Positions 54,901 through 64,000 of a stretch of 64,000 bases of DNA are shown here, piece by piece (within the stretch, counting starts at the first letter, position 1; each line of letters begins with the position of its first letter). The stretch spans positions 46,165,544-46,229,543 of the forward strand of contig NC_071354.1 of NCBI RefSeq assembly GCF_943734655.1, given 5' to 3'. This DNA is from Sabethes cyaneus (taxonomy: Eukaryota; Arthropoda; Insecta; Diptera; Culicidae). Both the position numbers and the translations under genes were made by a program. Under the pieces are notes generated by a model. That model was not told where the DNA came from and ran no database searches. It saw only the letters and a program-made list of their open reading frames with translations.

Positions 54901-57900
54901 TTTGATCATAGAAACATCAATAGACAGGTTAGTGAGAGAATCGCTGAGATATGGAACGCTGACTAAAGCAGTCGATACTTCTGTTTCGGACAGCCTTTCA
55001 TCGACAAGGACGCTGGAGAATTTCCGCGAGAACAGTTGACAAACCATATCCAATTTAGTCGCAGTGTCGCTTCCAAGGAACATGGCTGATGGAAGACCGT
55101 CGTCTTTCCGTTGTGCACTAACATATTTCTAGAACGACTAGGGGTTGCGCTTCAGTATACGCTCAACGTCGTTTAAGTATTTGCGGAAGCAGTGTCGGCT
55201 TAACTTTTTGTAGCGCTTGTTGAGAGCCTAAGAGCCTGATGATTTATGCGTATCGTCTTTTTCGGCACGTAGCGGTCGATGATATAATTTAAAATATGCG
55301 AGAAGGTCAAGGCGGCAGCATTTACGTTGTTTTCTTGCAAGGCTGCGTTCCAGTCGATACTGTTTAGTATACCTTGGATCGCATCAAAATCCGCACAGTT
55401 GAAATCGTAAACAACGGTGAGTCGGTCGTTTTGCATGGTGTATGTTGATAAATCTGAACTAATAGCGGTGGATGATGGAGAACATCTTTAACGAGGGGAG
55501 CAGGCGCCGACATACATTCTGGAGCCTGACTGCAAACACTAGCGAAGCAGAGATCCAAGCAGCGTCCGTTTTCATTGGTGATTTTGTTAATTTACTTCAC
55601 AGTGGCTGTACTATAGCAGTCGAACAACTCGGTAGTGATCGGGAGAGGAGTTACTGAACTGAAGTCGACGAACAGATAGGCGTTGCCGCGTTCATGCCAA
55701 TTAATCTCGGGAAGGTTAAAATCTCCCAGAATTAGCAAATCATCAGAGGCGGAGGCAGCCGAAGAAATTGTGGAGACCGATGCCATCTGAGCCTTGAGGA
55801 GTACGGTGTCCCTGACTCGATCCGGTGGGAAATAGACAGCGCACAGGTATAGAGAGCGATCGGATAAATTTATAGACACCCAAACTTGCTCAACAGGTAA
55901 CTAGTCGTTGTGTTCTGAGACAGAGGCCTTGAGTTGGCAATGAACCGCTACTAAAACGCCGCCGCCCGTTGATTTTCAGCTGTTGTGCGCACTCCGGTCA
56001 CAACGGAAGACTTCGTAGTTCGGTCCGAAAATTTGTGTGGAGGAGGTTCGTTCGTCAAGCCAGGTTTCGGTTAAAGCGATTATATCGTATGGACTATCGA
56101 CACACGCTAGCAGATAGTCGTGAATGCTTGCGTTCATTCCGCCTACATTCTGGTAGTACACGTGGATGTTTTGCTGGACGTCGCGAGTACTGTTCGGTAA
56201 CCGGTTGGATCATGTGCTAGAAACGGGAGACGAATCAACGAGAGGATCTAAATTGGCGGTAGTGCGCTTGCCTGGAAGGGAATTTTGGAAGCCCCTTTCG
56301 CTACACCCACACGCAGGGCCGGGACGACTGATGAGCGCTGGCAGGAAAGGCGCGACTGCGGCGGGGAGGATAGGGACTTCCATGGTACTACTGTACTATG
56401 TACTAATCTATACATTTACGCTTGCAAAAGACACGATGGATGCACTATGAAAAAATCTGTCTGTACAACTGGCGTAAAAACTTGCGCAGTTTTGATCCAC
56501 CGAACTTTTCACTTAAAATTTGCGTTTCAACGGCTTTTACTCATATAAGCCGTTCTATCTGAAAATCTAAGTTTTATAGTAAGTTTGATTTACTTTATTC
56601 TTAAACATAAGACGAAATGCATGCCGACTGCAAACCAGATGTTTCCAAAATTATTCCGGTGAATGAACGTGCCGATTTTTTAGATTGCATCCATTTCATG
56701 TGACAAGGGGATTTTCGTATTCTCTCTTTTACCTCTTGCTCATAGTAAGCCAGTGATGCCATACAAACTACTAAAATTGTTGCTTTTTCGTCATGTACTA
56801 AAGAAATTTATTAGAAGATATGGCAACATTACATTGAGTAAAGAATACCAGCTAATTTTGTGTTAAGCTCTCGCGTGACTGTAGCTGAAATGTTCATCAT
56901 ATTTTATACAATACTCCTGTGTTTTAATAACATTGCTCGTCCATCTGCATGTACACACACAATGCGTTTGGTTATTTGCCGCTTACAGTTTCTATTCTAT
57001 TCGCAAAACAATACAAATATAAAATGATGATATCTTAAGGTGAAGGTCTTCGAGAGTCCGTTGCATTTTTTTACTGATTTCAATACTTTCACGACGAGAA
57101 CAGAGTTGCTAGTAGTAGGTAATAATCTGTTATGAACAACTATGAAACGTAGAATCGCGTATCTATTTTTGCTGTTGAACGAGATCCAACAGTAATTCTA
57201 TCACATAAAATGCTGTTTACGGTGAATTTTATTATCAGTGAATTTGATAAGTATATTTTCGACACTCTACGACCATTAATTTAATAGCAAAAATTATTGG
57301 TCAATTTCATGCTCAACGTAAATATGGCAGCACTTCACATACACACCCGTTTCCTTGGTAACGTACAACAACGGCGGTCGCGGATTCGGAATTGCAATCG
57401 AAACGAAGTAAAGTTTTTCATATCAATTCAAGTGAACAGTTTGGGCAAAATCATTATAATATCTTACCAAATAACTGTTCGGGTGGTAAATTAAAGTTTT
57501 CTGTGCCTCAAGTTAAGTTTCGCGAGTGATGTGACAAATGGAATGGCTGAAAAAAATTTGCAGTACAAGTTTTGGCACCGTACCATGCTGTTCACATCAA
57601 CAAACTCGAACATGTACAAAGGTAATTCATCCGCTTTGCGGAACCTTAATTGTTAGCAGTTAGCAGTTCGTATTGACTGTGCTATAGCAAGCTATATTCG
57701 AGAAACTACGTTTCAACACACCGCCACGAATGATGCGCCAATCTGAATTCTTTTGACGATTGAGTCACCGCTCGGCTTACGGAAAGAATAACTCAGTAGA
57801 AGTTTGTTATAGTCGCTCCGACGAAGTTTATTATTTATTCGAAAAAATGTGTTCAGACTAAGGATTAGCGGTAATTAATATTAAATAACATGCCAGCGCA

Positions 57901-60900
57901 AAATAAATTAAATAGGTTAAAATGTAGTATATTGAAGAAGTGGAGATCTCGTCAGCTCCGCCTAACACCGGTTGTCCTCAACCACGCACCCACAGCCAAT
58001 TTTCCAACCCAAACTACCGCAAATGTATCAATAGAAAGACAAATCTCGGACCATCAGTTTCATCTTCCATCCCCATGGCATTTATGCACTGTCCCAGGAT
58101 AGGTCTACAAAGTAAATCGAGCGCAGTACGATGTGGGCGTTAGCGGTAGTCGACAGAAACTTTAAACCATAGAGTCGCACCTGCCTACCATCCCTCGAGA
58201 CCAAACAGTTAGTGCGCAGTATTTATAACGGGAACCCGTCACCAAACCACAAAAACTGACCGCTACCAAGCGTCCCGCAGTCCCCGTAGCCTACATAGAT
58301 ATATGTTTGCAACTGCATAGTATGGTCGAATGACCAACCATGTAAACGTTAAGACGTCGAACCGGGTGAAAGAAACAGGAATTATCTGATTCTGAATTTA
58401 TAAAATTAACTAACAATTTTAATATTTTGCTCCTATTTCTCATCAGTAGTTCACTTTACCTGTTCTCACCCTTTTCTCCCTGATTAGCTTTACTTGAATT
58501 TCCTTGCTTATCGAAATGACCTTATATATTCTATTATTATTAGAGGTTATTAGAGTACAGAATAATTACGAGGCTAGTGCAACGATCCTACACGGGAATC
58601 TCTCCAAGCAGTGCCTGTAGCTCGTGATTCATACGTCTCCGTCACTCTCCGCTTTCAGTTTGTACTCCGCCAGATATTATCCGCAGTAGCTTGCGCTCGA
58701 ACACGGCGAGGGCGCATATGTCCTCCGTGAGCAGCGTCACGGTTTCCAGTCCATAATGTACTGGTCTAATAAGGGTTTTGTACATCGTCAGCTTCGTACG
58801 GCGGTGTGTTGTTGTTGATCGTAGTGCTTGGCGAAGGGCCAAATAGGGGCTTGAATGCGCCGCAGGATCTTCTTACTAGAGTTGTTCTCATTTCGATGCC
58901 CGCTCGTTGGATCACCCCCTCAAGAGCGATGTTAAACAACATGCAGAATAAGTCATCACTTTGTCTCAACACTCGCCGCGTGGGACGGTATTCGTTCCAA
59001 CCGACTGTATCGTATGCTGCTTTGAAATCAATAAAGACGTGATGAGTGGGCACGTTGACTCCTGACATTTTTGCAAGATTTGGTCCGTAACTGCGCGAGT
59101 CCCCATGAAGTCCGCTTGGTAATTCTCTTCGAAAATCGAAAATCTGTGCTAGCGGCGAGAGCCGGTGTAACAGGATACGGGAGAGTTCCTTATAGGCGGC
59201 GTTTAGCAACGTTATGCCGCAATAGCAGCAGCAGTCGAGCCGATCACCATTTTTATAGTTGAGACAAACCACTCCTTCCATCCATTGCTTCGATAACTTC
59301 TTCTCTACCTAAATCTTGGAAATAACTTAGTCTCGTGTAGTTGTTTAAAAAGGCAGTCCTTACCAGCGACTTTATCTTGAGCAACCCGCTTTCTAGTTTG
59401 ACTTTTTGGAGATGCTGGGACATTACTATCTTTCATGGGCATTCCTATGTTAACTTCCGTTCCGTGTCCTTCTGCAACATTGCAATTGAGGTGTTCATCA
59501 AAGAACTGCTTCCACCTTTCGACAATATCGCGCTTGTTTGAGATTAAATTCTCTCATTCGTCCCTACACATGTCAGGTTTAGGTGTATAGCCTTTATGAG
59601 TTTGGTTCACATTCTCGAAAAATTTGCGTATCTCATTAGCTTGGAATAACCGTTCTAATGCTTGACGATCTCTGTTCTCCTTTTGGTGCTTTTCATTACT
59701 ACTCAGTATCGTGGTCAATTGGTTCCTTATCTTTTGGTATTTGGCCAAATTCTCCCTAGTGACATAGCTCAGATAACTTTTCCAAGCAATTTTTTTTCGC
59801 TTCACCGCTTGTTGGCATTTCCCATCAAACCAATCATTTTGTATAGGGATTTCCACTAACGCCGGTAGCGCATATGGGTGGTGCCTGGGAACGCATGGTG
59901 CGTTCGATAAAACAATATTAGATGACGGTCGCACGCTGACGGATGAAATTTATTTCACGCCGCTATCCGACACAAAAGATATGATTAATTCGCGTGCGTC
60001 GGTATATCTAGCACAAGATTCAACAGCAGACGCGGCGATTACTCCGGGTCATATCTTGCATTTCTTGGTACTCTAAAGGATGTGGACGATTCTGCCTGCT
60101 ATATGGATGCTTTGCAGAACACTTACACACGCTCACAGTATTTGGCTGACCAACGCTGTGCTCTAGCAAAGCTGTGTTCTGGCAACTTGAACAAAAAAAA
60201 ATGCAATTTAGAGCAACTTTTACTTAATTTCCAACAGGCTCGGAATTTCTTCCAATGTCAAATATCCCCGACATTCCCGAACTTTTGTAGGTCGAAATGA
60301 AGTTCCCTAATTTGAAATATGTTGTAAAACAAACCGCGTTAAGATGAAATTAGTCGTCATCGATTCTGCCAATTTCAAAAGCAGTTTTTTTGTTTGAAAC
60401 AAAAATTCTGTTCATAAAAATATATTTGAACTGTTCAGATTCGCAAGAAGAATGCAGTATTTACAATTTTACGAACAAAACTCCGTTTTTGGACCAAAAA
60501 CTGCTTCCAAAATTGGGCTTTCCGACGAAAAGTTGATGACTACTAATTTCCCGTCAATTCAAAAATCGTCACAAAATAGACCGTGTTTATTCAAAGTCGT
60601 CGAAAAACCGCTCAAATTCAAAAATCGCGTCAATTCGATGATGCAAAAAATCACGTTAATTCAAAAATCGTCATAAAAAACCGTGTTAACTCAAAAATTG
60701 TCATAAAAAACCACGATAATTCAAAAATCGTAAAAAAGTGTAAAATGAGACTTGAGCTGCAAGCACCGGTTGTATGAGACTAACCTAACCTGGCGAAAGT
60801 TGGGAGGCTACGGTGGGCCGGCCACGCCACAAGAATGCCGGACAACTGTGCCGTGAAATCCGTCCTCTTCAAGAACCCCACCGGCACCAGGAATAGAGGG

Positions 60901-62571
60901 GTCCAACTTGCTAGATGGCGCTCGACCGGGTTGAAGCCGACTTGCGCGTGTCGAGACGCGCAACGAATTGGCGACGAGTAGCCCAGGACCGAGTACAATG
61001 GAGAGGAATTCTTGATACGGCAAGAGCCACCCCGGCTCTCGGCAGCTAAAGTAAGTAAGTAAGAAGAGTGGAGTGAATACATTTTCAAATACAGAACCCC
61101 TGTTTTGTGCCAAAAACTGCTTCCGAAATTGGGCATTCCGACGAATCCGTTTCCGATCTGACAGACTGAAAAAGGTTACAGAATATTTTTGGTCACTGTA
61201 GTATATATGACTCAATTTCGAGTAATTAGTGTGAATTAGTGCTGCCCGATATCTTATCAACGCAAAAAAACTTCCTTTGTGATTGGAGCAATCGACTTAG
61301 CTTGGTGCTATGATGCATGCGACGCGCAATGCAGCACAGACTTCCGTCGCTGTGGTTAAATTCGTACTCCTTTTTACAGTGCCGTACCTAATTTGGGGAG
61401 CTTGAGCAAATAAATAAACTGTTACTCAGCAATCATTGATAAAGTTAAGTATAGTGACAGAAGTTACCGCTCTTTAGAGAGTTCTATGTTTCAGAAACCT
61501 GATAATTGAAAATATCCCAAATACTATGCATAGTATGACGTCAGTGATTCCTAACTTGTAATTCGTCGAAAAAATCTACCTTAACAGCTCCGATAGCTGT
61601 GAAATTCCTGCATGGAAGTTTATCAACGAAGTCCACAGTAAAGCAGTGAAAATAATATTGGAAGACTAAACAAATTCGCAAACCAATTTCAGCACAGTTG
61701 AATTCGTTCCACAGCATTGGATGAAGTACGTGAATTCGTTCACAGCCCGATGTTTTCTGCTCTTATCGCTAAGTCTTATCAGTCGATTTTATTTCCTTGA
61801 GTTGCAGGGACGAGAAATTCTCAACGCCGGACACTAAAAATCTTTCACCATTTGATGACAAATAATTAGATTTCCTAAACCTGATAGCAGCTGTTTTAAA
61901 CGACTTCTCTAATAGAGGAAATTGTACGCGAGGAGTCAATGAGTGGAACGTTTACAGTGAAATTCGATTTATTCACCGTTTTTATTGATCGTAGTTGTAG
62001 GTGCAGCATGAATCAAAATAGATCCACGGAATGTAGAGTTCAAGTGTACTGTCGGATTAGGCATAATTGGCTCATGCCATGTTCAACATGATATAGTAGC
62101 CTACCAAGCACGCAGTGTTGCGTTGCTCTTGTTTGCATGTTAGACGACTACCGTTACTTCTCTGTATGTAGGTACCTTGCCAGCAACCTTCAGATCATTA
62201 TCAGTGATCATCTGGTTCACTAAACATGGATTTATTATGTCCAACACACGCTATGTTGGGACTAGAAATGGGTTAATGTAGGTGATGTCCACTTACCTAG
62301 CATTAGTACTGCACTTAACGAATAGGCAGGCTATTCGGTTCCCTCTGGAGGACCTCGCAAAAAATGCCTCAAAGCATTCTTTCTCTCGGTCACCGTACTG
62401 CCAGTCTGCTCGATCCAGCAAATTCAGCGTAAATTTACTGTTGGCTGCATCGTCCGCTTTCAGCTCGTAGCTCGCTTCCGGGGGCAGGAAGGCTAGCTTG
62501 GAAGCGATCCTCCCCGGACAGGGAGGACAGCAGAACAGACAACAGAGTTCACTGAAGCTGAGACCATTCAT
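48942..62571 (-). CDS. ABHD17: ABHD17 depalmitoylase (alpha/beta hydrolase), 3 coding exons
   Basis: Membrane-attached thioesterase that removes palmitate from cytosolic proteins such as Ras and synaptic scaffolds (known for the family). Exons: 62571-62297, 49607-49233 and 49158-48942. Junctions are GTAAGT/TTTCAG and GTAGAC/TTTTCAG, both after the second codon base. Product 288 aa, the usual family length. The N-terminus MNGLSFSELCCLFCCPPC carries the cysteine cluster that is itself palmitoylated and anchors the protein. FSHGNAVDLG supplies the oxyanion-hole region, GQSIGT the nucleophile Ser, HGTEDEVIDF the Asp and GAGHND the His, so the catalytic triad is complete. The first intron is 12.7 kb and transposon-filled. 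The open frame continues upstream of the ATG without another ATG. The stop TGA is followed by C and further coding-like sequence. Confidence 0.97.
49608..50620. other. ABHD17 intron 1, proximal part
   Basis: No exon or repeat is recognised between the acceptor and the hAT element. The 94-codon frame at 49924-50208 has no domain. Confidence 0.4.
50629..52933. mobile_element. hAT-type element with 8 bp target duplication
   Basis: Inverted ends of about 150 bp start CAGGCTTG at 50629 and finish CAAGCCTG at 52933. The identical octamer TGTGTCTC flanks it (50621-50628 and 52934-52941). An 8 bp duplication and CAG termini fit hAT. No transposase is present. A perfect 34-base palindrome sits at 50807-50840, and a Helitron occupies the middle. 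Confidence 0.85.
50869..52783 (+). mobile_element. Non-autonomous Helitron with ~10 internal tandem units
   Basis: It starts TCTATACCTATAAAGAAGG after host A and ends GGGTCAGCTAG before host T, the Helitron 5'-TC...CTRR-T rule. 51000-52440 is a tandem array of about ten ~150 bp units. Each unit contains 'gaggggggctcc', 'aatttcctcataactcgaga' and 'ccaaatttggcatgtg'. No Rep/helicase is encoded. It is nested in the hAT element. Confidence 0.8.
52942..53440. other. ABHD17 intron 1, spacer
   Basis: AT-rich, with a short (AC)n run near 53246-53258. Otherwise nothing recognised. Confidence 0.4.
53440..56460 (-). mobile_element. Near full-length CR1/Jockey-like LINE ORF2
   Basis: On the minus strand, in order: APE endonuclease (56161-55592: YYQNVGGM, IIALTETWLDERT, LILGDFNLPEINWH), linker (55436-55200), RT fingers (55083-54499: SSGPEGVPSIFLKN, NYRAISALCALSKLFE), RT palm (54542-54147: VPQGSHLGPLVF and LVFADDLKLFS), and C-terminal domain (54140-53496: VKDLGVLLNSKLTF, SNLEYCAPVW, RTNYSTFG). 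Only a handful of defects are seen, such as a lost piece before the palm near 54500-54540 and a TAG at about 54147. This makes it the best-preserved LINE of the window. It lies antisense-neutral, in the same orientation as ABHD17, inside its intron. Confidence 0.92.
56461..57019. other. ABHD17 intron 1, spacer
   Basis: AT-rich, no recognised element. Confidence 0.4.
57020..57545 (-). repeat. Repeat R1, continuous copy (inverse)
   Basis: Inverse of 1340-1745 followed by 4060-4318, without the insertions that split the first copy. It shows the ancestral arrangement and dates those insertions as later than R1 spread. Confidence 0.75.
57546..58547. other. ABHD17 intron 1, unassigned kilobase
   Basis: 57890-58330 is GC-richer and may belong to an unrecognised retroelement leader. 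Overlapping frames of 60-70 codons have no domain. Confidence 0.3.
58548..58605 (-). mobile_element. SINE fragment (same family as 9120-9310)
   Basis: The inverse reads AGGATCGTTGCACTAGCC followed by a 'cgtaattattctgta' segment, matching the body of the SINE at 9120-9310. Confidence 0.5.
58606..59960 (-). mobile_element. Decayed RTE/Daphne-like LINE, minus strand
   Basis: On minus: a pre-RT segment (59934-59554: IPIQNDWFDGKCQQAVKRKK; ALERLFQANEIRKFF), an RT piece (59281-58766: VVCLNYKNGDRLDC; a degenerate GITLLNAAYKELSRIL; HVFIDFKAAYDTV; LFNIALEGVI), and a post-RT piece (58842-58642: RRTKLTMYKTLIRPV; LAVFERKLLRIISGGVQT). The FADD motif region is lost. Confidence 0.85.
59961..60540. other. 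ABHD17 intron 1, spacer
   Basis: 59961-60200 is GC-moderate and could be a LINE or LTR remnant. The remainder is AT-rich. No gene is seen. Confidence 0.3.
60545..60740 (+). repeat. Degenerate ~30 bp tandem repeat
   Basis: Five to six units of the form aattcaaaaatcgtcataaa with a following 'aaccgtgtt'-like spacer. Spacing is regular at about 30 bases in 60645-60735 and looser upstream. Confidence 0.7.
60790..61067 (+). mobile_element. LINE 3' end with TAAG tail
   Basis: Contains the 'RLRWAGHATRMPDN' type segment, a 'ARWRSTGLKPTCACR'-like frame and a 'VQWRGILDTARATPALGS' segment at the very C-terminus of this LINE type, ending 'gtaagtaagtaag' at 61055-61067. It is the best-preserved 3' end of the RTE/Daphne-like family here. 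Confidence 0.8.
61068..62290. other. ABHD17 intron 1, distal part
   Basis: A hAT-like terminus motif 'tagtgctgcccgatatc' lies at about 61237-61253. Otherwise unassigned AT-rich DNA up to the exon 1 donor. Confidence 0.35.
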
Positions 62572-63260
62572 CTTTCTTTTGCTATCGGATACTTCTCCTG
62601 TCGAATCAGCGACTGTTACCGTTGCTACTGCTGTGCCCGATTCGGATTCAGCGGAAACGGTTCCTTCCGATCCGAGCTTACGAGCTGTGGCTGTAACACT
62701 TGCTTCTTTTGCTGGTTCCAGCTTGAATGGCTTCGCTACACCAAAACTACAGTTCACAAAGCTCACAAGCAAAATAAACACTTATTTTTCCAGCGAATTT
62801 TTCTTTTATAAAACTAGGCAGCAGACTTTTTCACAGCCTCAAGAAAAAATGACTGCTACAGGTTTACACAAAACACAATAGATTTGACTTCCTACTACTG
62901 GCTAGTCTAGCACAGATTCGCTTCTGACACTGTGGCAAACCAACATATTCCTGACGCAAATGTGATTAGCGCACACGAATTAAACACTTTTATCAGCAAA
63001 TTTACACAAAATTGTACTGTTTTTCGCGTACTATTTTTTCTTCCTAGCAAAAATGCCACACACTCCCTTCCAGTAAGCTGCTGGCTGACTTTTTGCAGTT
63101 TTCGATTCAAGTATTCTGTCAATGTCTCATCTATGACGCTTCACGCTCATCATCACCGAACCTCACCGAACGAACAAAACACGAACAAAGAGGAACGCGA
63201 CGGGAGATACGCAAATATCGTGAGCGTGACCGAGAGAGAGCATGGTGATAAGTGAGAAAT
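62572..63260 (-). promoter_or_regulatory. Probable 5' UTR and promoter region of ABHD17
   Basis: Directly upstream of the ABHD17 start on its strand. The first 200 bases are GC-richer and stay open in frame without an ATG, as expected for a 5' leader. 63125-63260 has CG- and GA-rich sequence (gagagagagcatgg) typical of housekeeping promoters in insects. No TATA box was found. Confidence 0.35.
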
Positions 63261-64000
63261 GTTAATACTCGTTCTACGCGTTCTACGCGCTTTATTTTCT
63301 CCTTTTGTTGTCTCTTCCATTTCGCTCACACGATTGCCCACCTTCAGTTGTGTTGCCAATACCTTTGCGCCCACAATTGAAGCTGCAAAAACCGCAAAAA
63401 CGAATGCAGGAAATGTGAATTATTTTATTGGAATAACTTGAAGTGGCAATCTTAAGCATACAGAACACATAATTAATTTTTAATTTGTTGTTAGTAGTTG
63501 ATTTACGCATCACTGTAAAGCTGTTAGATTTAGTCAGTAATTGTGGTTTAAGTATTGTAATTAAATTCAGTATTCTGGCTACCCTGACATTTGTTATGTT
63601 TATGTATCAGAAACGATAAAATTTTGGTGAACAGTGAGTAGAGCTGTGCTATGAAACTCACAGCAAAATTTCAAAATTACGAACCAAAAATTTGTTCTGA
63701 TTTTCCTGAGATATGCGAAAGATGGCGTCCTTAGCAAATGATTGCGGCTAATTATTGAAAGGTGTCGCTCCAATCTGGATTAAGTTTTCAAATTATCGCA
63801 TAAGTGGCATAAGCCATGCAAAAAGATTATTACTGCGGGATACTTTTTCATTTCGACTGTATCTGACAATGAGAGATTCTTTTAGTGACCCCTCTTTTCC
63901 GCTTTTTACGGCGAAAAACTAAAGCATTGAAAAGAAATTTTTCAAAACATTTAGCTAGCTAGTGACTCCGACAACCGATTCGTGCAATCTCTTATTGTCA
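63261..64000. other. Region upstream of ABHD17
   Basis: No gene, repeat or RNA feature recognised up to the window end. Confidence 0.35.

Noticed and set aside
62572..62781. N-terminal extension of ABHD17 upstream of MNGLSF
   Set aside because: The frame is open but starts with GTG only; the conserved family start is the ATG at 62571, and the Cys cluster must be N-terminal for lipid anchoring.

Overview
The window looks like nuclear DNA of a mosquito, probably a culicine with a large, repeat-rich genome. This is an inference from gene content and transposon types: insect-style flavin monooxygenase genes with short introns, ABHD17 with a very long first intron, ITmD37E mariner, CR1/Jockey-like and RTE/Daphne-like LINEs, tRNA-derived SINEs, Helitrons, and piggyBac- and hAT-type non-autonomous elements. 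No species call is possible from sequence alone.

Layout. (1) 1-5790: purine-rich low-complexity DNA and nested repeats. (2) 5883-7232: first flavin-containing monooxygenase (FMO) gene, two exons, plus strand. (3) 7.3-15.6 kb: a SINE, the 5' part of a LINE, a 1.3 kb fold-back element and a decayed minus-strand LINE. (4) 15.7-18.9 kb: a relic histone cluster with two tandemly duplicated H1 pseudogenes, a deleted H2B pseudogene and an N-terminal H2A/H4 scrap; both the H1 and H2B relics keep a recognisable histone 3' stem-loop. (5) 19992-21263 and 21995-23406: two more FMO genes in tandem on the plus strand; the second has its start codon alone at the end of the first exon. (6) 23.5-46.3 kb: an almost continuous transposon graveyard (MITEs, Helitrons, a mariner split by a TA-flanked MITE, a TTAA-flanked MITE and several LINE remains). 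(7) 46.9-62.6 kb: the ABHD17 depalmitoylase gene on the minus strand. Its 12.7 kb first intron is packed with a hAT/Helitron composite and two LINEs. Its third coding exon ends in TGA and is followed in frame by further coding-like sequence through a small intron, a TAG, and a 577-codon open frame.

How the parts relate. The three FMOs share the FAD, FMO and NADPH motifs and about 423-434 residues, so they are tandem paralogues of a probable detoxification or trimethylamine-type N/S-oxidation cluster, later spread apart by transposons and the histone relic. ABHD17 is an unrelated neighbour: a membrane-anchored thioesterase that removes palmitate from signalling proteins.

The most unusual signal is the ABHD17 tail: two in-frame stops, each followed by C, with coding-like sequence between and beyond them. 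Possible explanations are (double) stop-codon readthrough, stop-codon editing, alternative splicing or a dicistronic message. Only transcript or ribosome-profiling data can choose among them.
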